The notes under the pieces were generated by a model. The model did no database searches. It was not told the DNA's origin and worked only from the letters and a program-made list of their open reading frames with translations. A stretch of 5,634 nt of DNA from CAZHAM01 sp964530415 (GTDB lineage: Bacteria > Patescibacteriota > WWE3 > UBA101185 > UBA10185), in contig CAZHAM010000036.1 in the NCBI GenBank assembly GCA_964530415.1, positions 1-5,634 of the forward strand, given 5' to 3'. Shown here one piece after another: positions 1-4,625 of the stretch. A program made the translations under genes and the position numbers. Position 1 is the first letter of the stretch. The number at the start of each line of letters is the position of its first letter.

Positions 1-501
1 TCACAATGCGGGGGAGCGTCTTCTTCACTCGGGCCTCACTATTGTTCTCTCGATTACACAATTTACTTGGATGAGACCTTCTTTGATACTTTGACCGAAA
101 AATTTGGCGCACAAGGCGGGGATGTTGCTCAAGCTTATATAATTGCTCACGAGGTTGGCCACCATGTTCAAAATCAACTAGGTATTATCGATCAAGTTTT
201 GTCCCAATCTTCAAGAAACTCTGATATTGCAAATGACTTAAGTATTAAAATGGAACTCCAGGCCGATTGCTATGCCGGATTATGGTCAAATTACATTAAT
301 AACTTAGATGTACTTTCCCCGGGTGAAATCTCAGAAGCAATGGATGCTGCTGCCTCGGTAGGGGATGATAGAGTTCAAGAGAAGGCGGAGGGTAGAGTTA
401 CTCCCGAAAACTGGACACACGGATCGTCAGAACAAAGAGTAGGTTGGTTCACAACAGGATACAACTCTAACGATATGGGTGCGTGCGATACTTTTAAATA
501 A
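1..501 (+). CDS. Neutral zinc metallopeptidase, YpfJ-like (5'-truncated)
   Basis: This is the C-terminal 166 residues of a putative neutral zinc metallopeptidase of the YpfJ/zinc_peptidase family (PF04228 type). The frame is open from base 1, so the true start lies upstream; the TTG at 67 is internal, because conserved family sequence (GPHYC, then IYLDETFF) precedes it. The zinc site is HEVGH at residues 50-54, with a likely third ligand Glu85 in the MELQADCYAG motif. The family's C-terminal signature is present as THGSSEQR (139-146) followed by RVGWFTTGY and ACDTF, so the C-terminus is complete. Full-length members are near 290 residues and usually carry an N-terminal membrane anchor, which would be outside the window. 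The family's physiological substrate is unknown to me. The next gene begins at or just before this stop codon, which suggests a shared transcript. Family assignment is firm; function beyond zinc-dependent proteolysis is inference. Confidence 0.93.
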   Translation, partial: SQCGGASSSLGPHYCSLDYTIYLDETFFDTLTEKFGAQGGDVAQAYIIAHEVGHHVQNQLGIIDQVLSQSSRNSDIANDLSIKMELQADCYAGLWSNYINNLDVLSPGEISEAMDAAASVGDDRVQEKAEGRVTPENWTHGSSEQRVGWFTTGYNSNDMGACDTFK

Positions 502-505
502 ATCC

Positions 506-1459
506 GTGAAAAACTTTTGGCAATCGCTATCTAAACCAATATCAATTCTCGCTCCTATGGAAGACGTTACAGATGTTGTCTTTAGGGAAATCATTTCAAA
601 TTTAGCTAAACCTGATGTTTTCTTTACCGAGTTTACCAGTATTGATGCACTTTTCTCGAAAGGAAGAGAAACAGCCGAAAAAAGACTGCGGTACAACGAA
701 AACCAAAGACCCGTGGTTGCACAAATATGGGGAATCGATCCCGAAAAGTTTAGAGCTGCAGCCGAATTCATCGCGCAACTTGGTTTTGACGGAATTGACA
801 TAAATATGGGGTGTCCGGACAAATCGGTATTAAAAAGGGGAGCCGGTGCCGCGCTTATTAACAACAATGAATTAACCGAAAAAATTATTAAATCAGTGAA
901 GTTAGGCGCACCAAATCTTCCGTTAAGTATAAAAACCAGATTGGCCCCGGATCAACTTTTAACAAACAGTTGGTTTTCATTTTTACTTTCAATGGAAATC
1001 GACGCACTCACAATTCACGCACGAACCGCCAAAGAACTGTCAAAATTTAACGCTAATTGGCAAGAAATTGGCAATGCGGTAAAACTCAAAAATAAACTTA
1101 ATCCAGAAATAATTTTAATCGGTAACGGGGACGTAGAAAGCTATTGCGAAATACTGGAAAAACATAAAACTTACGGGGTGGATGGCGTGATGGTAGGTAG
1201 GGGAATATTTAAAAATCCCTGGTTATTCGAAAAAGGGACAAGCATCAAAGAACACACAAAAAAAGAGTACATTGAACTTTTAAACACCCATACAAAACTT
1301 TTTAGTGAAACCTGGGGCAAAGACAAAAACTTTGAAACAATGAAAAAGTTTTTTAAGATTTATGTTAAAGGATTTAAAGGCGCTAACGAACTTAGACAAA
1401 AGCTTATGGAAACAAAGAGTTACGACCAAGTATTTGACTTAATAAATAAACTACTATAA
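506..1459 (+). CDS. dus: tRNA-dihydrouridine synthase (Dus family)
   Basis: This cytoplasmic flavoenzyme reduces uridine to dihydrouridine in tRNA using FMN and NADPH. The 317-residue product has the full family pattern. LAPMEDVTD (about 16-24) is the N-terminal FMN-binding strand. The catalytic cysteine is Cys103 in NMGCPDKSV, followed by KRGAGAALI. KTRL (143-146), HARTAKEL (171-178), GNGDV (206-210) and VMVGRGIFKNPW (228-239) complete the TIM-barrel FMN site, and a helical C-terminal domain follows. Two GTG starts are possible. I prefer 506, because KNFWQSLSKPI then begins the protein much as homologues begin and it sits 4 bases after the upstream stop. The alternative at 479 adds nine residues and overlaps the peptidase by 23 bases. 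Neither has a clear Shine-Dalgarno site. The assignment to DusA, B or C is not decided here. The gene overlaps the opposing small gene by 6 bases at its 3' end. Confidence 0.95.
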   Translation: MKNFWQSLSKPISILAPMEDVTDVVFREIISNLAKPDVFFTEFTSIDALFSKGRETAEKRLRYNENQRPVVAQIWGIDPEKFRAAAEFIAQLGFDGIDINMGCPDKSVLKRGAGAALINNNELTEKIIKSVKLGAPNLPLSIKTRLAPDQLLTNSWFSFLLSMEIDALTIHARTAKELSKFNANWQEIGNAVKLKNKLNPEIILIGNGDVESYCEILEKHKTYGVDGVMVGRGIFKNPWLFEKGTSIKEHTKKEYIELLNTHTKLFSETWGKDKNFETMKKFFKIYVKGFKGANELRQKLMETKSYDQVFDLINKLL

Positions 1460-1780
1460 CTTGTCTTTAATTTTTTCGCTAATTAAATACCAGCTTTGGG
1501 TGGTATTTTCCAAAAATCTATAATGAAATATATATGCCGTAAATAACGCGAGTAAGGGAACATCAAGCAAAAGCAGATATTCAAGTTCGGTAACCAGTGT
1601 GGTCAAAACACACAAGATCATCCCGATTCCAACAAAAATTGTCACTAATAAGTGAATCAGGCGTTCGTGCTGAATCAGGCTGATCATATATTTGTGGTTA
1701 TCGTATACAGAAAGCCAGTCAGTGTAACCGGTGCTCTCGTCTAGTTCCTCACGGATTTTTTTATCGTATTCTTTAAACAT
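1454..1780 (-). CDS. Small two-helix membrane protein, unknown function
   Basis: I do not recognise a named family. From the ATG at 1780 the product is 108 residues. A charged N-terminal part (about 1-40, rich in Lys, Glu and Asp, with DESTGYTDW and DNHKY) is followed by two predicted transmembrane helices near residues 41-63 and 67-86, joined by a very short turn, then a polar tail ending in Lys-rich sequence. This predicts a helical hairpin with both ends probably on the cytoplasmic side. HERLIH just before helix 1 could be a conserved amphipathic or metal-binding patch, but that is speculation. An in-frame ATG at 1873 would add 31 semi-hydrophobic residues. I favour 1780 because the longer start lies inside an inverted repeat only 22 bases past a terminator hairpin, leaving no room for a promoter. 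The stop codon overlaps the Dus stop region, tail to tail. That this is a real gene is likely from the clean membrane topology. Confidence 0.72.
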   Translation of the reverse strand: MFKEYDKKIREELDESTGYTDWLSVYDNHKYMISLIQHERLIHLLVTIFVGIGMILCVLTTLVTELEYLLLLDVPLLALFTAYIFHYRFLENTTQSWYLISEKIKDKL

Positions 1781-1865
1781 CTCTGCATAAAGTCTACCAA
1801 AATTTATTACGAGGGTGAATAAAGAGACTATTGACAGATGATTAGAAATTAGGTAAAGTGACCAA

Positions 1866-1891
1866 AGTCTCATTAATTTATTAATGAGTCT
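1866..1891. repeat. Imperfect inverted repeat next to terminator
   Basis: CTCATTAA (1869-1876) and TTAATGAG (1881-1888) are perfect 8-base complementary arms around a 4-base TTTA centre. One mismatch further out, two more pairs (1866/1891 and 1867/1890) extend the symmetry. The repeat overlaps the upstream ATG candidate (1871-1873) of the small membrane protein gene on the minus strand and lies just beyond the terminator hairpin. It could be an operator-like site or an RNA hairpin in the leader of that gene. AT-rich palindromes also arise by chance, so a role is unproven. Confidence 0.4.
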
Positions 1892-1895
1892 AGAG

Positions 1896-1917
1896 AAAAC
1901 CCCGCAAGGGGTTTTTT
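1896..1917. terminator. Bidirectional rho-independent terminator
   Basis: The stem AAAACCCC (1896-1903) pairs with GGGGTTTT (1908-1915) around a GCAA loop, and the T run continues to 1917. It lies 20 bases past the stop codon of the minus-strand hydrolase gene, whose transcript it should end; read that way the U-tract is four U then mixed C/U. Read on the plus strand the U-tract is six long and the loop is a GNRA tetraloop, so it is stronger in that direction. It would then also stop transcripts running out of the Dus gene across the small minus-strand gene. Confidence 0.85.
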
Positions 1918-1937
1918 CGTTTCTGCTAATCTACTTC

Positions 1938-3023
1938 TTATAAATTCTCTTTAAAGAAATCTACAGTTCTTTGAATTGCCTGCTCGAAATAAGGCGAGTT
2001 TATGTTGTGACCCCCGCCTGAGTACTCGTACAAAGTAATATCTTTGTCTTGAAGTTCGGCTTCAGTAACTAGGTCACGTGAATAACCAACATTTACTACA
2101 TCGTCATTCACCGAGTGGTGTAGTTGAATGGGTGAGTTTAAATAATTTAAGTTTTGAGTTAAAGAAATACTTTTCCAAAAATCTGAACTAAAGTCTACAG
2201 ACTCAGGATCTTCTCTCATTTTTCTGATTTCGGGAGAATTTTCACGCAAACCCTCAAGCCTCGGGTCATCCGGCTGGGGCGTCCTCTGCGCGCTATAACT
2301 GTTGTCATTTAACCGATATTCCCCAAAATCTTTGTAGCTGTATACTGCGCCTGCCCAAATTACTCCGGCTTTTATTTCATCTGATGCAAGCATTGCTCTT
2401 AAGACTAAATTTCCCGCCATACTATGACCCCACATCCCTATTCTTTTAGGATTGACGTCACTTCTGGTTTGCAGTGCTTTAAGTGCATATAACGCATCGA
2501 TTGTATATCCTGGTGAAAAATAAGATCCTGTTGGTATTCCCTCAGATTCTCCGTGTCCGCGTAAATCTATTTTAAATACCACAAATCCGTTTCTTGCCAG
2601 AGTATCCACATATGCCAAATATTTTTCGGTAGTCCTGTATTGACTGGGAGGTATATACCCATGGTTAAACACAATCGCGCTAAAACCGCCTTCAGGGGGT
2701 TCTGCATCTGGAATGGTGAGCAAACCGTAGATCTTGTTTCCATCACTTGTGTAACTTGCAATGAATCTGGAGTAATTACTTCCCCTACTTAAAGTGCTCT
2801 CTATAGTTAAATCTGTATTTTGAAAAACTTTTGATCTGAGGCTGTTGATGGAAATAGGTGATACGTACACCTCATCTTGAATCCCGCCGGCATCGGTAGT
2901 TGGGTCGAACTTGTTGGAAATATCCAATTTATCAGGCATCTGAGGCACATTTTCAGGCTTAGAGACATAAAACCCAAAAAAAGTTAAAATACTTATTGAA
3001 AGAATAATTAAAAGGAACTTCAT
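1938..3023 (-). CDS. Alpha/beta hydrolase, membrane-anchored or secreted
   Basis: This 361-residue serine hydrolase has the alpha/beta fold of the dienelactone hydrolase / prolyl oligopeptidase (S9-like) type. Residues 4-20 form one hydrophobic segment after MKF, with no lipobox cysteine, so it is a signal peptide or N-terminal anchor and the enzyme acts outside the membrane. A linker and a beta-rich stretch (about 72-106) precede the catalytic domain. VFNHGY (118-123) is the oxyanion HG region and DLRGHGESEG (153-162) is the typical strand-4 loop. The nucleophile is Ser201 in GHSMAG. The likely acid is Asp307 in HHSVNDDVV, and the base is His339 in SGGGHN. Peptidase and esterase activity cannot be told apart, and the substrate is unknown. 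The ATG at 3023 has no visible Shine-Dalgarno site. The gene is divergent from the matrixin-like protease across 19 bases, and a terminator follows it at 1896-1917. Confidence 0.92.
   Translation of the reverse strand: MKFLLIILSISILTFFGFYVSKPENVPQMPDKLDISNKFDPTTDAGGIQDEVYVSPISINSLRSKVFQNTDLTIESTLSRGSNYSRFIASYTSDGNKIYGLLTIPDAEPPEGGFSAIVFNHGYIPPSQYRTTEKYLAYVDTLARNGFVVFKIDLRGHGESEGIPTGSYFSPGYTIDALYALKALQTRSDVNPKRIGMWGHSMAGNLVLRAMLASDEIKAGVIWAGAVYSYKDFGEYRLNDNSYSAQRTPQPDDPRLEGLRENSPEIRKMREDPESVDFSSDFWKSISLTQNLNYLNSPIQLHHSVNDDVVNVGYSRDLVTEAELQDKDITLYEYSGGGHNINSPYFEQAIQRTVDFFKENL
2962..2990 (+). promoter_or_regulatory. Candidate sigma70-type promoter for the metalloprotease gene
   Basis: GAGACA (2962-2967) and TAAAAT (2985-2990) match the -35 and -10 consensus at 4/6 and 5/6 positions with a 17-base spacer. 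Transcription would start near 2997, about 46 bases before the ATG at 3043. The site lies inside the signal-peptide codons of the oppositely oriented hydrolase gene, as expected since the spacer is only 19 bases. In AT-rich DNA such matches are common, so this is tentative. Confidence 0.3.
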
Positions 3024-3027
3024 AGGC

Positions 3028-3032
3028 AGAGG
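3028..3032 (+). promoter_or_regulatory. Ribosome binding site, AGAGG
   Basis: AGAGG lies 10 bases before the ATG at 3043 and is one of the few Shine-Dalgarno-like sites in the window. It supports 3043 as the start of the matrixin-like protease, with the hydrophobic N-terminus beginning immediately after. It sits in the 19-base spacer shared with the divergent hydrolase gene. Confidence 0.5.
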
Positions 3033-3042
3033 TATATTCTAT

Positions 3043-3981
3043 ATGAAAAAATTTATAAAACTACTCATTACCTTAATACTAATTATCGCTGTTTTTTATA
3101 AGAAAGATCAAATTTTTTCAGTTGTCGAAAGGTGGAACGAATATTCATTTTGCGATAGACCGATTACTTACACAATTACAAGAGTGGACCCGGAGTTCGA
3201 GATAACGAAAGTTGAGTTTGAACTCGCAGTCAAAAAAGCTTCAGACATATGGAATAAAGCGTTAGAAAAAGAGTTGTTAATTCCTGGGGATAATGGGTAT
3301 TTAAAAATAAATTTAGTGTACGATGGGAGACAAAAAGTTGTCGGGAACATTAATGACCTAAATGATACAGTCGAGGTAAGTAAAGATAAACTTGAGGATA
3401 CATCCAAGATTTATGATGGTAAAAGAGCTGATCTAGAAAATAAGATTAAAGAATTAAATAAAGAAATTGAATATTGGAATAATAGAGGCGGTGCCGATGA
3501 AAGTAAGTACCGTGAATTACAAAACGAGCAGGCAGAACTCAAAGACGAGATAAACGAGCTCAACCAACTTGGTGAGTCACTTAATAAAAATGTAGATACT
3601 TTAAACAATGAGATTCACGAACTAAACTCAAAGATTGAGAATTTTAACTCTATTATTAAAGTTTATCCTGAGATGGGTACATTTACTTCGGGGGTGAACA
3701 AAATTGATATTTATTTTTACAAAAACGAAAAGCAACTTATTCATGTTTTAACACACGAGATAGGACACGCGATAGGGCTCGGCCATGTAGAAAATAGGGA
3801 TGCGTTGATGAACCCGGTTTCTTCAGAAAGTGTTCTTTTAACGGATGCCGACATTTTGGAGCTAAACAATTTTTGCGAAAACAAAAGCAGAATAGATTTG
3901 ATGAAGAATGATCTTTCAAATTACATATACACATTGGCCTCCAAGCTATCAGAGTATTCTCAGGATTTTAAATTAAATTAA
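3043..3981 (+). CDS. Matrixin-like zinc metalloprotease with coiled-coil insertion
   Basis: This is a predicted extracytoplasmic metzincin (M10/matrixin-like) of 312 residues. Residues 5-18 form an N-terminal hydrophobic anchor or signal segment. CDRPITYTI begins the catalytic domain at Cys37, and VEFELAVKKASDIWNKAL (57-74) is the first helix. The zinc site is HEIGHAIGLGH (238-248), with ligands His238, His242 and His248 and catalytic Glu239; Met256 in ALMNP is the Met-turn. The protein has only two cysteines, Cys37 and Cys278, which could form a disulfide tying the domain ends together. Between strand INLVYD (89-94) and edge strand IDIYFY (221-226) lies a roughly 90-residue charged coiled-coil insertion with a WNNRGGA turn near 145-151, likely an antiparallel helical hairpin. 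I recall similar RGG-turn insertions in other bacterial matrixin-like proteins, so this looks like a subfamily trait; its role is unknown. The substrate is unknown. The gene runs into the small secreted protein gene 29 bases on. Confidence 0.9.
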   Translation: MKKFIKLLITLILIIAVFYKKDQIFSVVERWNEYSFCDRPITYTITRVDPEFEITKVEFELAVKKASDIWNKALEKELLIPGDNGYLKINLVYDGRQKVVGNINDLNDTVEVSKDKLEDTSKIYDGKRADLENKIKELNKEIEYWNNRGGADESKYRELQNEQAELKDEINELNQLGESLNKNVDTLNNEIHELNSKIENFNSIIKVYPEMGTFTSGVNKIDIYFYKNEKQLIHVLTHEIGHAIGLGHVENRDALMNPVSSESVLLTDADILELNNFCENKSRIDLMKNDLSNYIYTLASKLSEYSQDFKLN

Positions 3982-4000
3982 ACAAAGTTATTTAATTTAA
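3968..4000 (+). repeat. AT-only hairpin at the gene junction
   Basis: TTAAATTAAAT (3968-3978) and ATTTAATTTAA (3990-4000) are perfect 11-base complementary arms around an 11-base loop that contains the protease stop codon. No T run follows, so this is not a normal terminator. It ends directly at the AAGGGA site (3999-4004) of the next gene, so a folded RNA could influence its translation or act as a processing or stability element. The arms contain no G or C, so the helix would be weak and could be chance. Confidence 0.4.
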
Positions 4001-4004
4001 GGGA
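3999..4004 (+). promoter_or_regulatory. Ribosome binding site, AAGGGA
   Basis: AAGGGA lies 6 bases before the ATG at 4011 and is a plausible Shine-Dalgarno site. It fixes the start of the small secreted protein, whose signal peptide begins at once. It touches the 3' arm of the AT hairpin at 3968-4000. Confidence 0.5.
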
Positions 4005-4010
4005 AAAAAT

Positions 4011-4511
4011 ATGAAAAATTTAAAAATTTTAACAGTAGCCGCATCAGTGTCAGCATTTGTTCTTGTAGGAACATTGTCTGCCCAAAATACATATGCGTTT
4101 GACTTTGAGAGCATTCGCCCCTCATCGTTGATTCAAAGGATTATGGAGAAATTTAATCTTAACCAGGACGAAGTCGGAGAGGTAATAACTCAATATAGAA
4201 AAGAGAATCAAGCAGAAAGACGTCTGCAGATTGAAAACAGGTTAAACCAATACGTTAGCGAAGGTAAAATTACCGAGGAACAGAAAAACCTAATTATTGA
4301 GAAACAAAAAGAATGGCAAGCTCTAGACCCCGAAGATAAAAGGGACAATAGAGAAGAGCATAGAACAGAAATGCAGGAATGGGCAAAAGCAAACGGAATC
4401 TCTGAAGAATTTGTTTTCGGTGGAGGACCTAAATCCGGCATGAATAATGGCGGGGGATACAACGGAAGAGCTAGAGACGGAAGTCGCGGATCTGGATTAG
4501 GTAATAAATAA
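4011..4511 (+). CDS. Small secreted helical protein with Gly/Arg-rich tail
   Basis: This exported protein has 166 residues and no established function. A Sec signal peptide (Lys-containing n-region, hydrophobic core about 7-22) ends in NTYA, with probable cleavage after Ala29. The mature part is charged and helical. LIQRIMEKFNLNQDEVGEVI (40-59) is followed by a Glu/Arg/Gln-rich helix and by SEGKITEEQKNLI (83-95), which resembles the repeated helix-turn units of DUF2680-type proteins. A further helix ends in EWAKANGISEEFV (123-135). The last 30 residues are Gly, Asn, Ser and Arg rich and probably disordered. I recall secreted proteins of this pattern as common in Patescibacteria genomes, but I know no experimental function. 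Mature cysteines are absent. It lies 29 bases after the metalloprotease and ahead of a strong terminator, so the two probably share a transcript. Co-function with the protease, as substrate, inhibitor or partner, is speculation. Confidence 0.85.
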   Translation: MKNLKILTVAASVSAFVLVGTLSAQNTYAFDFESIRPSSLIQRIMEKFNLNQDEVGEVITQYRKENQAERRLQIENRLNQYVSEGKITEEQKNLIIEKQKEWQALDPEDKRDNREEHRTEMQEWAKANGISEEFVFGGGPKSGMNNGGGYNGRARDGSRGSGLGNK

Positions 4512-4533
4512 TTAACTTGCATTAGGGCATAAG

Positions 4534-4567
4534 ACAGGGGCTTTTTAACAAAGCCCCTGTTTTTTTT
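4534..4567 (+). terminator. Strong rho-independent terminator
   Basis: A perfect 11-base stem, ACAGGGGCTTT (4534-4544) with AAAGCCCCTGT (4550-4560), closes on a TTAAC loop and is followed directly by seven more T residues (4561-4567). It starts 23 bases after the stop codon of the small secreted protein and should end the transcript of the metalloprotease and secreted protein pair. It insulates the following gene, which therefore needs its own promoter. Confidence 0.95.
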
Positions 4568-4594
4568 ACAAGCAGATTTATACGAGGTATTGCG

Positions 4595-4600
4595 TATAAC
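4595..4600 (+). promoter_or_regulatory. Possible -10 element before the SGNH-like gene
   Basis: TATAAC matches the -10 consensus at 5/6 positions and lies between the terminator (ending 4567) and the ATG at 4626. A TG pair sits two bases upstream rather than one, so it is not a perfect extended -10, and no good -35 box lies at 16-18 bases. A promoter is expected in this gap because the upstream transcript is terminated, but the exact element is uncertain. Confidence 0.22.
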
Positions 4601-4625
4601 CGAAAAAATATGCGAAAATATATGC

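Noticed and set aside
67..501. TTG at 67 as the start of the zinc peptidase
   Set aside because: The frame is open from base 1 and residues before 67 (GPHYC and following) match the family, so the gene begins outside the window.
615..803. Short plus-strand frame inside the Dus gene
   Set aside because: It is wholly contained in another frame of the Dus coding sequence and has no family features.
427..867. Minus-strand open frame opposite the Dus gene
   Set aside because: It lies antisense to a well-supported enzyme and has no recognisable domain, signal peptide or ribosome site.
2567..2761. Short minus-strand frame inside the alpha/beta hydrolase
   Set aside because: It is an alternate frame of a clear hydrolase gene with no independent support.
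3168..3934. Three minus-strand frames opposite the metalloprotease
   Set aside because: Their Ser/Leu/Phe-rich composition is the expected reverse complement of Lys/Glu/Asn-rich coiled-coil codons.
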